Below, one piece after another: positions 1 to 7,610 of a stretch of 46,795 bases of DNA. The position numbers and the translations under genes were made by a program. Each line of letters starts with the position of its first letter. Position 1 is the stretch's first letter. Source of the DNA: Wenzhouxiangellaceae bacterium (GTDB taxonomy: Bacteria; Pseudomonadota; Gammaproteobacteria; Xanthomonadales; Wenzhouxiangellaceae). The stretch is taken from the NCBI GenBank assembly GCA_028289455.1, contig JANQPN010000071.1, positions 1-46,795 of the forward strand. Reading direction: 5' to 3'. The notes beneath the pieces were generated by a model. That model made no database searches and had not been told where the DNA came from. It was given only the letters and a program-made list of their open reading frames with translations.

Positions 1-39
1 TTATCAGGCAGTTTTTCCAGTGAATATGGAAAATTTGAA

Positions 40-116
40 TGGTCGGAGCGAGAGGATTCGAACCTCCGACCCCCACAACCCCATTGTGGTGCGCTACCAG
101 GCTGCGCTACGCTCCG
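40..116 (-). tRNA. tRNA-Pro (anticodon GGG)
   Basis: A complete 77-nt cloverleaf reads on the minus strand. The acceptor stem CGGAGCG pairs with CGCTCCG, followed by discriminator A and an encoded CCA end. The D-arm is of the AGCGCAGCCTGGTAGCGC type typical of bacterial tRNA-Pro. The anticodon arm is CCACA / ATGGGGT / TGTGG, giving anticodon GGG, and the T-arm contains GGTTCGAATCC. It decodes CCC and CCU proline codons. No integrase or att-like repeat lies next to it. A weak 7-bp hairpin (TTTTCCA / TGGAAAA, 13-33) follows the 3' end and may help end transcription, but it lacks a clear T-run. Confidence 0.97.
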
Positions 117-132
117 AACTAATCGATTAGTT
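117..132. repeat. 16-bp perfect palindrome in the tRNA leader
   Basis: AACTAATCGATTAGTT is identical to its reverse complement and directly abuts the 5' end of mature tRNA-Pro at position 116. In RNA it would form only a tight stem with almost no loop. In DNA it is a typical shape for a dimeric repressor site. It lies downstream of the predicted transcription start, where a bound protein could block elongation. No function is assigned. Confidence 0.5.
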
Positions 133-153
133 TAACATTAATTCCAGCCAGGG

Positions 154-181
154 AATATCCAATATGCAAATTCCCTGTCAA
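154..181 (-). promoter_or_regulatory. Promoter of the tRNA-Pro gene
   Basis: On the minus strand a perfect -35 hexamer TTGACA (176-181) is separated by 16 bp from a -10-like GATATT (154-159). A GC-rich CCCTGGC follows, which is the discriminator type seen in stringently controlled stable-RNA promoters. The predicted start is near 147, about 30 nt upstream of the mature tRNA. An 8-bp inverted repeat (CAGGGAAT / ATTCCCTG, 150-157 and 170-177) overlaps the core promoter. A 16-bp palindrome sits in the leader at 117-132. Confidence 0.6.
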
Positions 182-196
182 TTCTTTGCAGGGTAT

Positions 197-1930
197 TTAT
201 ATGCCGCCATCCCGAAAAGCACTCAGGTGCCGGCCGGCAATACTCTGCCGCGAATAACGCCGTTTTTCCGACAGCATAAACCGGCTCAACCGAGCCAGTG
301 AAATATCCTGAAAAAAGTGCTCACGGTAATCTTTCGGCCCGAGTATGCCACCTTCAGTCATCAGGAGACGCCAGGTGAATTTACTGTTGGGCAGGTGGTT
401 TTTACCATCTGCCAATTGCCGGAAACTATAGGAAATCCAACGGTTTTGACGGTATAAGCTGCGCAGCTGCTGAATACTTCGCGTAACTGCCCCCCGGTCA
501 TTGGTATCGAGCTGTTCGATGATTTGATCCACTTGCTCAGCCAATTCTTTATAACGTGCAAAACCACCACCGACCAGACGCAGTTCCGGCCATTCAAAGC
601 CGGTTGACTGAGACGCCTGCCGGGCACTCAGCCACTGCATTCTTGTGGTCGTCAGCTTGACCAGTTCCAGGTACGCACCCAATATCCACAACACACTGTA
701 TTGCTGCCACAGTCTGGGGTCTGTAAAGCTTTTGATGGCATTGGCCACCAATCGGTCGTTGGCTGCCACATAATCCAATGTACAACGCTCTACAGCACTG
801 AATTGCTGTGCAGAATAATCGTCTTCCCGATGTGCCTTAAGCAACGCCTGCCCCAGCGGCAGCAGAGACGCCAGTGTGGTGTACAACCCTTTGGAAAATA
901 ACGGATCAATAAACCCTGCTGCATGTCCCAGCAGGCAATACCGGTCACCGGCTATGCGTTTGCTGGAATACTGAATGCGTCCGGCACTCACCCAACTACG
1001 CACTGCATCAGCGCCCTGCAGATGTTGGCGCATGCCGGGATGGCGCCCGACAAAATCCCAAAACTCCTGCTCGCCTGTCAGCGATTTGTCCTGCGGATAC
1101 TGGCGTGGATCCAGCATCAGCCCAACACTGCAGAATGGGTTACTGGCATCAGGGTGATTATTAAAAGGAATCACCCACATCCAGCCGCCGGAGAAAATAT
1201 GATGCAGCGTGCCTTCAGCCAGCGAATAGGGAATACCCATGGCGCTTCGGGTAGCGCCCGAATTGTGATAACTGGGCACATTGATCATATGGGTGAAAAT
1301 ACCGCGGGTATGCGTCCGCTGGCCAAAATCACGCAACTGGTATTTATCAGCAATAATCGAACGGAAACCACCGGCATCGATAACGCATTTAGCGAAATAC
1401 TGCTTACCGGACTTCGTGCTAATACAAACCTTGTTCTTATCAATATCCAGGTCACTGACAGGTGTATTGGATAGCAACCTGGCGCCATAGCCAACCGCCA
1501 GCCCGGCATAAAAATAATCACTGTCCTGACGGTAAATATGCAGCTCATGTCCATAAGGCCGCCCGGGAATAACCGCCTGTAGAACATGCTTCGGATTTTG
1601 CTGCTGGCCGTCTACATGATGAAGATAACTGAAATGCCGCTTTACACCGTGTGTGCTGCCGATATACGGTAAAAAATGCTCAGCGCTGAAGTACTCCAGC
1701 TCCGGCACATCAAAGATAGACGCCAATGAGCGCATGATTTCGGAAGTTTCCAGAATCATGGACTCCCCGATGGCAAACTTGGGATGACTGGCGGCTTCGA
1801 AAACCATCACATTTACGCCGTGTCTGGCCAGAATCGCCGCCAGCATGCCCCCGGCAATACCACTGCCTATGATGGCTACATCACAGTCATAGGCAATATC
1901 CTGCGCCACCGCGCTGCCTGTTTCAGGCAT
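197..1930 (-). CDS. Flavin-dependent halogenase-like FAD monooxygenase
   Basis: This 577-residue cytoplasmic flavoprotein resembles the flavin-dependent halogenase family, whose members use FADH2, O2 and halide to chlorinate or brominate aromatic substrates. The N-terminus has the FAD-binding GSGIAG (residues 22-27). WMWVIP (250-255) matches the WxWxIP halogenase fingerprint. FIDPLFSKG (340-348) matches the Fx.Px.Sx.G motif also typical of these enzymes. Lys97 is a candidate for the catalytic lysine that would carry the hypohalite, but I could not align it securely. No halide-specific residue can be proven by eye. The start overlaps the end of the upstream glycosyltransferase gene by 8 nt, so the two are probably co-translated. 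The substrate is unknown. A non-halogenating FAD monooxygenase of the same superfamily remains possible. Confidence 0.82.
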   Translation of the reverse strand: MPETGSAVAQDIAYDCDVAIIGSGIAGGMLAAILARHGVNVMVFEAASHPKFAIGESMILETSEIMRSLASIFDVPELEYFSAEHFLPYIGSTHGVKRHFSYLHHVDGQQQNPKHVLQAVIPGRPYGHELHIYRQDSDYFYAGLAVGYGARLLSNTPVSDLDIDKNKVCISTKSGKQYFAKCVIDAGGFRSIIADKYQLRDFGQRTHTRGIFTHMINVPSYHNSGATRSAMGIPYSLAEGTLHHIFSGGWMWVIPFNNHPDASNPFCSVGLMLDPRQYPQDKSLTGEQEFWDFVGRHPGMRQHLQGADAVRSWVSAGRIQYSSKRIAGDRYCLLGHAAGFIDPLFSKGLYTTLASLLPLGQALLKAHREDDYSAQQFSAVERCTLDYVAANDRLVANAIKSFTDPRLWQQYSVLWILGAYLELVKLTTTRMQWLSARQASQSTGFEWPELRLVGGGFARYKELAEQVDQIIEQLDTNDRGAVTRSIQQLRSLYRQNRWISYSFRQLADGKNHLPNSKFTWRLLMTEGGILGPKDYREHFFQDISLARLSRFMLSEKRRYSRQSIAGRHLSAFRDGGI

Positions 1931-2666
1931 CCGGGTGCCGTACTGTTTTAAACTGCCGACGCGATTGCCAGTAAAGTTTTAAAATCGTGCTGATAATGCC
2001 GTAGCCGGCCAGAATGGTACCCTTCCAGGTACCACTGATCTTTGATTGCCCGGTACGTCGCCGGCTGGCTGCAGGCACTTCACGGGTATCCATTCCGTGA
2101 ATAATAGCCTTGACCTGCATTTCCACTGTCCATCCGAATGTACCTGATTGCATATCCAACCGCTCCAGTGCACTTCGTCGGATAGCCCGCAGCGGCCCCA
2201 GATCGGTTACTTCTGTCTGCCACAGGCAGTTAATCATCCACGTGGCCAGCCGGTTGCCGGCCAGTTGCTGTGGCGTCAGGGCACCCCGTTCGTTATCAGC
2301 CAGCGCCCGTGAGCCGATACATAAATCAGCACCTGCCTGGATACTCTCCAGCAGCAGCGGGATTCCGGCATAATCAACCGAATCGTCTCCGTCAACAAAC
2401 AAAATGATGTCGCTGTCTTTTAATTGAGCTATGCCGGCCAAGCATGCATTGCCGTACCCCGGCTGAGGTTCATCAACCACTTCGGCACCGGCATGGAAGG
2501 CGCGCAGCCGGGTGGCATCGGTGGATGCGTTGTTGCAAACAACTATGCGATCCACCAGCGGCTGCTGCTGATTGCGCAGTCCACGCAGCCCTTCGACCAC
2601 TGCAGCTATAGCATCGGCTTCATTATGCGCCGGAATTACCACGCCTATTGTTATACCTTTGAACAT
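1923..2666 (-). CDS. Family 2 glycosyltransferase (DPM1/DPG-synthase-like)
   Basis: This 247-residue GT-A fold enzyme opens with IPAHNEADAI (11-20), the nucleotide-sugar binding start of GT2 proteins. It carries a DxD-type metal site DGDD (92-95). A QAGADLCIGSR stretch follows, as in dolichyl- or undecaprenyl-phosphate glycosyltransferases. There is no obvious C-terminal membrane domain, so it is a compact soluble or peripherally bound form. It probably transfers a sugar to a lipid carrier or small acceptor. It is the first gene of a two-gene unit, its end overlaps the halogenase start by 8 nt, and it is divergent from the DUF2461 gene across 94 bp. Donor and acceptor cannot be read from the sequence. 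Confidence 0.85.
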   Translation of the reverse strand: MFKGITIGVVIPAHNEADAIAAVVEGLRGLRNQQQPLVDRIVVCNNASTDATRLRAFHAGAEVVDEPQPGYGNACLAGIAQLKDSDIILFVDGDDSVDYAGIPLLLESIQAGADLCIGSRALADNERGALTPQQLAGNRLATWMINCLWQTEVTDLGPLRAIRRSALERLDMQSGTFGWTVEMQVKAIIHGMDTREVPAASRRRTGQSKISGTWKGTILAGYGIISTILKLYWQSRRQFKTVRHPDA

Positions 2667-2760
2667 AGCTTCCGCAATATTACCTGTTACCGGAGATATG
2701 AAACGAAACAGGCTGTTCTGCTTGCATGACTCGCTCTATAAATCCCGCTAAACTAATCCA

Positions 2761-3441
2761 ATGGCCTATTTTACGCAGCAGACTTTCAGGTTTTTCAAAG
2801 AGCTGGACGCCAATAATCAGCGCGACTGGTTCAATGCCAACAAACAGCGGTATCTGGACTTCGTCAGAGACCCGTTTCTGGCTTTTATCCGGGATGTTGA
2901 CAAGGATCTGAATAAAATCAGTTCACATTATTACGGTGATGATCGCGCCAACGGCGGATCATTATTCCGAATTTACCGGGATATCCGGTTTTCAAAAGAC
3001 AAAACCCCTTACAAACCATGGGCGGGCGCCCGTTTCAAACATCGAGACAGCGGCACTCAGACAGCACCGTCCTTTTATCTGCATATTCAGCCGGGCAACA
3101 ATTTCATGGGTTGCGGAATCTGGCACCCTTCCAGCCAAGTGGTCAACCGGCTGCGTGAATTTATTCACAACAATCCGCGCAGCTGGAAACAGTTCAAGGC
3201 CGGCAAAAAATTTCAGCAGACTTTCCAATTCGGCGGAGCTTCACTGAAACGGGCACCACGCGGTTATGATCCGGATCATCCTTTGCTGGAAGATTTGAAA
3301 CGCAAAGATTTCGTGGTATCAACCAGGCTGACCAATCAGCAGGTACTCTCCGGCCAGCTTAAACAGCTGTTTATCGGGCATTGCAAAACCGCTGCGCCAA
3401 TGGTGGATTACCTGTGTGCCGCGCTGGATCTGGAGTTTTAA
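2761..3441 (+). CDS. DUF2461 (TIGR02453) family protein
   Basis: This 226-residue soluble protein matches the DUF2461 family. The N-terminus has FFKELDANNQRDWFNANK. The centre has SLFRIYRDIRFSKDKTPYKP (about 77-96), the most conserved block of the family, followed by FYLHIQPGNNFMGCGIWHP. Length is normal for the family (about 210-230). No function is established. It is divergent from the glycosyltransferase and ends 7 bp from the end of ogt, tail to tail, so it is probably monocistronic. No terminator hairpin with a T-run is visible between the convergent ends. Confidence 0.9.
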   Translation: MAYFTQQTFRFFKELDANNQRDWFNANKQRYLDFVRDPFLAFIRDVDKDLNKISSHYYGDDRANGGSLFRIYRDIRFSKDKTPYKPWAGARFKHRDSGTQTAPSFYLHIQPGNNFMGCGIWHPSSQVVNRLREFIHNNPRSWKQFKAGKKFQQTFQFGGASLKRAPRGYDPDHPLLEDLKRKDFVVSTRLTNQQVLSGQLKQLFIGHCKTAAPMVDYLCAALDLEF

Positions 3442-3448
3442 AAAACCA

Positions 3449-3940
3449 TCACAGCAAACTGCCCTTACCACCGGCATTTTCCAGCCGCAACAATTGCTCC
3501 TTGATATTCAATCCACCAGCGTAGCCGGTTAACTTGCCATTGCTGCCGATAATACGATGACAGGGTATTACTACCGGTATCGGGTTTCTACCATTTGCTG
3601 CTCCCACCGCTCTGACTGCCTTAGGGTTGCCTATTGAAACTGCAATATCCTGGTAACTCGCCAGCTCTCCATAATCGACTGTCATCAACTCACGCCACAC
3701 CTGCTGTTGAAATGATGTGCCATGCGGGCGCAAAGGTAAATCGAAGCTTTGCCGGCTACCAGCAAAATACTCCTGCAACTGTTGCTGTGCTGTTTCCAGC
3801 ACGCTGTTGCTTCTTGGTATGGTGGCGCAATCATCCCGCCCAAATCGAATTTCACACAGGCAATCCTGATCTGCCACCAGTGTCAATTCGCCGATGGGTG
3901 ATGACATCACCAGACTGAATAAATTATTGCTGTCTTGCAT
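3449..3940 (-). CDS. ogt: Methylated-DNA--protein-cysteine methyltransferase
   Basis: This 163-residue suicide repair enzyme moves methyl groups from O6-methylguanine (and O4-methylthymine) to its own cysteine. The active-site motif IPCHR is present with acceptor Cys127, followed by the family block IIGSNGKLTGYAGG. The helix-turn-helix block FQQQVWRELMTVDYGELASYQDIA (about 77-100) binds the minor groove. It has no Ada N-terminal domain, so it is the Ogt type. Its start overlaps the end of the Ada/AlkA fusion gene by 17 nt, which makes a compact alkylation-repair operon. Confidence 0.95.
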   Translation of the reverse strand: MQDSNNLFSLVMSSPIGELTLVADQDCLCEIRFGRDDCATIPRSNSVLETAQQQLQEYFAGSRQSFDLPLRPHGTSFQQQVWRELMTVDYGELASYQDIAVSIGNPKAVRAVGAANGRNPIPVVIPCHRIIGSNGKLTGYAGGLNIKEQLLRLENAGGKGSLL

Positions 3941-5390
3941 GGTTTATTTTCACCTCCGCTGCAGTTTGCCATAAATACAATAAGACATATCCGCGCCACG
4001 GGCGCCACCGCTGTTCCCGTTGCTGCCGGTCACCTTTGCGCCAGTTTCTGAGCATAGTCCGGATAACCACATCGCCTTCCAGCCAGGCATCCGGAAAGCA
4101 CAAACCGCGCAACAATACATACTGTGCCGTCCAGTCACCGATACCCTTAACGCCCGTTATCTGGCGATATAAGTCTGTGGCTGTGCTGTATGGCTGTATT
4201 TCAACATCGGCCAGTCTGCGTAACGTTGCTGCCTGCAGACCACCGATTCTCACCGTAGCTGCATCCAAGCTGCGCAACTGCTTCCAATCGGGAAAAATCA
4301 GCTTCAATTTGGAATGACTGCCGGCAAGCGCCTGCGGCAGTTCACAGCCATATTCACTGACAACTCTGGTCAGCATTGCTATTGATGCCCCCAGTGTGAC
4401 CCGCTGGCCTAATATGGCCCGAATACAGGCTTCCTCGATTGACCAGCATCCCGGTATTCGCAACCCGGGGTCCTGATCCACCAGCGGCTTCAGACTTTCA
4501 TCTCCGCGCAGCTGCTGATTTATAGCCTGCGGATCAGTATCAATATCCAGCATCTGCCGGATACGCTGCACCACCGGCTGCAGCTGGTCATACCGATTAC
4601 AGATCAACTTGATTTTCAATGCCTGCCTGGCAGGCTCATCGGCAACCTCAAACCAGCCCATGGTCTGCCCGTGCTGAAAAGTCCGGGCATAACTTGTCGC
4701 ACTTACGCATTCGACACCCGGCACTGCGCGGCGAGAATAAAACTCCAATAGGCCATTGAAATTATATGGTTTCCGATATGCCAGATATAACTGACAACCA
4801 ACGTCGGCCGGTTCTTTCTGGCTCAAATTTTTACGCAATGCCCGCGGGCTGCGCCCATACACACTTTTGAAATGATCATTAAACCGCCGGATACTGCCAA
4901 ACGCAGCCGCCATCGCGATATCCGTGATGGATAAGTCGCTTTCGGTCAGCAACTGTTTAGCAAACAGCGTTTGCTGCATCCGGGCATAGGCCAACGGCGT
5001 TGTGCCCAAATGCTGTTGAAACAATCGGCGCAAATGCCGGCTGCTGATGCCCAGACGATCCGCCAATGCTGCGACCGGCTGCTGCTGTAGATAACCAGCA
5101 TCAATCATATTGACAGCGGTCTGCAGCAGTGGCTCGATGCTGTTCCAGGCCAGGCTGCCCGGTGCCGCTTCCGGACGGCAGCGCAGACAGGGACGCAAAC
5201 CCGCCTGGAAAGCTGCCGCTGCAGTACGGAAGTAACGTACATTTCCCGGTTTGGGTGCCGGTGCCGGGCAAATCGGCCGGCAAAAAATGCCAGTGGTTAA
5301 TACCCCGGTAAAAAACAGTCCGTCAAAGCGTTTATCACGGGTCAGGCGGGCCTGCTCACAGATATCAGGATGGATATGATGCGTTTCCAT
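3924..5390 (-). CDS. alkA: Ada/AlkA fusion: DNA-3-methyladenine glycosylase with Ada-type sensor domain
   Basis: This 488-residue fusion has three parts. Residues 1-80 form an Ada-type zinc domain with four cysteines (Cys37, Cys41, Cys68, Cys71); in Ada one of these accepts methyl from phosphotriesters. Residues about 95-190 form an AraC-type double helix-turn-helix. Residues about 195-488 are AlkA: an N-terminal beta domain, then an HhH-GPD domain with GVKGIGDWTAQYV and the catalytic aspartate Asp440 in LEGDVVIR. The protein should excise 3-methyladenine and may switch on its own operon when methylated. The O6-methylguanine transferase part of Ada is absent here but is supplied by the overlapping ogt gene. 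An 85-bp gap separates it from relA, in which I see no convincing terminator. Confidence 0.93.
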   Translation of the reverse strand: METHHIHPDICEQARLTRDKRFDGLFFTGVLTTGIFCRPICPAPAPKPGNVRYFRTAAAAFQAGLRPCLRCRPEAAPGSLAWNSIEPLLQTAVNMIDAGYLQQQPVAALADRLGISSRHLRRLFQQHLGTTPLAYARMQQTLFAKQLLTESDLSITDIAMAAAFGSIRRFNDHFKSVYGRSPRALRKNLSQKEPADVGCQLYLAYRKPYNFNGLLEFYSRRAVPGVECVSATSYARTFQHGQTMGWFEVADEPARQALKIKLICNRYDQLQPVVQRIRQMLDIDTDPQAINQQLRGDESLKPLVDQDPGLRIPGCWSIEEACIRAILGQRVTLGASIAMLTRVVSEYGCELPQALAGSHSKLKLIFPDWKQLRSLDAATVRIGGLQAATLRRLADVEIQPYSTATDLYRQITGVKGIGDWTAQYVLLRGLCFPDAWLEGDVVIRTMLRNWRKGDRQQREQRWRPWRGYVLLYLWQTAAEVKINHARQQ

Positions 5391-5475
5391 GTCTCCATGC
5401 TAGCCCTGAACAAAGGAAAAAACTAGCTGAAAACGGACATTAATGTTGATGGCCCGTTTGGCTTTTCAGGCTGAA

Positions 5476-7599
5476 TTAAAGCTTTAACCTGCTGGCTTTG
5501 ATGATATTCGGTATTGCCTGCAGTTTACTCAGCAGTTCGCTCAGCTGTGAGTATTCCCGGACCCGCAGCGTTAGCTGCATTTTTCTGACACCTTCGTCCC
5601 GGGCATCTGATGTATGCATATCGGCAACGGATAAATCCAGGCCGGCGATTACTGCGGAAATATCCTTAAGCAGTGTTTTTCTGTCATAGGCCAGAATTTC
5701 AACATTAACGAGGTATTCATTGCCTCCCTGGTTGCCCCAGTTGACCAGCATGACTCTATCGGGAGACTGCTGCGCCAGTCGTAATACGCTGGGGCAATCC
5801 TGCCGGTGAATACTGACACCACGCGTTTGGGTTATATAACCGGTAATCGGGTCACCCGGCAGTGGCTGACAACACTTGGCTATCTGATGCAGCAGGTTCC
5901 CTACCCCTTCAATCTGAATACTGCCGCTTTTCTGCTTGCGCTGCTGCTGGCTGCGTCTGCGCACCAGAATATTCTGCTGGTTCTGTAGGCTGCCGGTATG
6001 CCTGGCCAGTGCGCTGGCGACCTGAATGGTAGTAAACTCACCTGCCCCGATCATTGCCATCAAACCATCTGAATCCTTGGCATGAAACTGTTTGAACACC
6101 GCGGGCAGATCACTGCTGTCCAGACCGGTACGCGCCAGCTCAGCCTCCAGAGCTTCCTTACCGGCACGCAGATTCTGCTCGTAATCCGCCTGCCTGAACC
6201 ACTGCCGGACCTTATTGCGGGAACGCGCATTATGCAGATATTCTTTGTTGAGCCAGTCTCGGCTGGGTCTGAGTTCCTTGCCGGTCAGAATTTCGGCTTT
6301 CTCGCCGGTTTTCAGTTTATGCGTCAATGGAACAATCCGGCCATTGACTTTGGCCCCACGGCAGCGATGCCCGACATTGGTGTGCACCTGATAAGCAAAA
6401 TCCAGTACCGTCGAACCCTGGGCCATATCCATTACTTCACCTCTCGGTGTCAGCACGTAGATGCGATCATCAGTGGTCAGGTTGTGAAAACTGTCCAGCA
6501 GGCTCTGATCATCCAGTGCATCCTCACCGGCTTCCAGCAATTGCCGCATCACCAGAATCTTACGCTCAAAGCTGTCGTCGCCGGCTCCTCCTTCTTTATA
6601 CCGCCAATGGGCGGCAACACCCAGTTCAGCATGCTCATGCATCTGATGAGTACGGATTTGCACTTCAACCACTCTACCCTGGCCATCAGCAACGGCAGTA
6701 TGCAGTGACTGATAATTATTGCCCTTGGGCAGCCGGATATAATCATCAAACTCACCCGGTACCGGTGTCCAGTGCATATGCGCCAGCCCCAGCACTGAAT
6801 AACATTCGTGCACCTCATCGACCAGCACCCGTACCGCACGGATATCGAACAACTCGTCAAACCCCAGGTTTTTGCGCTGCATTTTGCGCCAGATGCTGAA
6901 AATATGCTTGGGCCGGCCGGTAACCTGGGCATTGATTCCTGCCGATTTCAAGTGGCCGTCAAGGTCATCCATAAACTGCGCAATAAACGCTTCACGTTCG
7001 CTGCGCCGCTCAGCCAGCAGCCTGGATATACGGTTGTATACTTCCGGCTCGGCAAACCGAAATGCCAAATCCTCCAGTTCCCACTTGATCTGCCAGATAC
7101 CCAATCGGTTGGCCAGTGGTGCGTGAATCAGACGGGTTTCCTCAGCCAGTTTGCGCTGCACTGACTGCCCGGCATCCATCGCCCGCCTTAGCGCCAGCAG
7201 CTGATTCACCAGCGCCACCAGCACTACCCTGACATCATGTGCCAGCGCCAGCAGCAGACGCCTCAGACTCTCGGCACGTTTGGCAGTATCCGCGTCTACT
7301 GCCGCTTCGTAGGTCTGCAGAGTCTGCAATTGATCCAACTGCTGCTTGACCGATTCCGGAAATGCGCTGAAGTCGGCTTCCGGCTGAGTCAGCAGTGGTG
7401 ATAGGACCGCGCAGCAGACGGTGGTTTCATCAGCCGACAGTAAACTCATCAACTCCAATCGTTCCAGGACCGCCGACTGGCTTTCCAGATTACTCTCCAA
7501 CACCACTTTCAGTGCCTGTTGACAAACCGCTACCGAGTGCCCGAACTCAGCTTCATAATTTCGCAGCCAGTTTTGAATTTTTGCAGGTAATTGAGACAT
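5476..7599 (-). CDS. relA: GTP pyrophosphokinase RelA ((p)ppGpp synthetase I)
   Basis: This 707-residue ribosome-associated stringent-response enzyme transfers pyrophosphate from ATP to GTP or GDP. The N-terminal hydrolase domain has lost the HD metal site (the expected LLHD region reads AVLSPLL near 64-70), as in RelA rather than SpoT. The synthetase domain has EFDDYI (283-288), the acidic EXDD form found in RelA, followed by PKGNNYQSLHTAV and VEVQIRT. A TGS domain (about 375-435) begins IYVLTPRGEVMDM. A zinc-finger-like region with CCQPLPGD and a C-terminal ACT domain follow. It sits 11 nt downstream of hrpA and is probably co-transcribed with it. Confidence 0.97.
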   Translation of the reverse strand: MSQLPAKIQNWLRNYEAEFGHSVAVCQQALKVVLESNLESQSAVLERLELMSLLSADETTVCCAVLSPLLTQPEADFSAFPESVKQQLDQLQTLQTYEAAVDADTAKRAESLRRLLLALAHDVRVVLVALVNQLLALRRAMDAGQSVQRKLAEETRLIHAPLANRLGIWQIKWELEDLAFRFAEPEVYNRISRLLAERRSEREAFIAQFMDDLDGHLKSAGINAQVTGRPKHIFSIWRKMQRKNLGFDELFDIRAVRVLVDEVHECYSVLGLAHMHWTPVPGEFDDYIRLPKGNNYQSLHTAVADGQGRVVEVQIRTHQMHEHAELGVAAHWRYKEGGAGDDSFERKILVMRQLLEAGEDALDDQSLLDSFHNLTTDDRIYVLTPRGEVMDMAQGSTVLDFAYQVHTNVGHRCRGAKVNGRIVPLTHKLKTGEKAEILTGKELRPSRDWLNKEYLHNARSRNKVRQWFRQADYEQNLRAGKEALEAELARTGLDSSDLPAVFKQFHAKDSDGLMAMIGAGEFTTIQVASALARHTGSLQNQQNILVRRRSQQQRKQKSGSIQIEGVGNLLHQIAKCCQPLPGDPITGYITQTRGVSIHRQDCPSVLRLAQQSPDRVMLVNWGNQGGNEYLVNVEILAYDRKTLLKDISAVIAGLDLSVADMHTSDARDEGVRKMQLTLRVREYSQLSELLSKLQAIPNIIKASRLKL

Positions 7600-7610
7600 G
7601 ACTGATTATC

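Noticed and set aside
1..196. Integration site of a mobile element at the tRNA-Pro gene
   Set aside because: No integrase, no repeated tRNA 3' end and no compositional shift nearby; neighbours look chromosomal.
923..1474. 183-codon plus-strand open frame inside the halogenase gene
   Set aside because: It is antisense to a well-supported gene, has no recognisable domain and shows no ribosome binding site.
5391..5475. Terminator after relA
   Set aside because: AAACGG / CCGTTT can pair, but the loop is 17 nt and the T-run is too far away to be convincing.
6082..6708. 208-codon plus-strand open frame inside relA
   Set aside because: Opposite-strand shadow of the conserved synthetase and TGS regions of relA.
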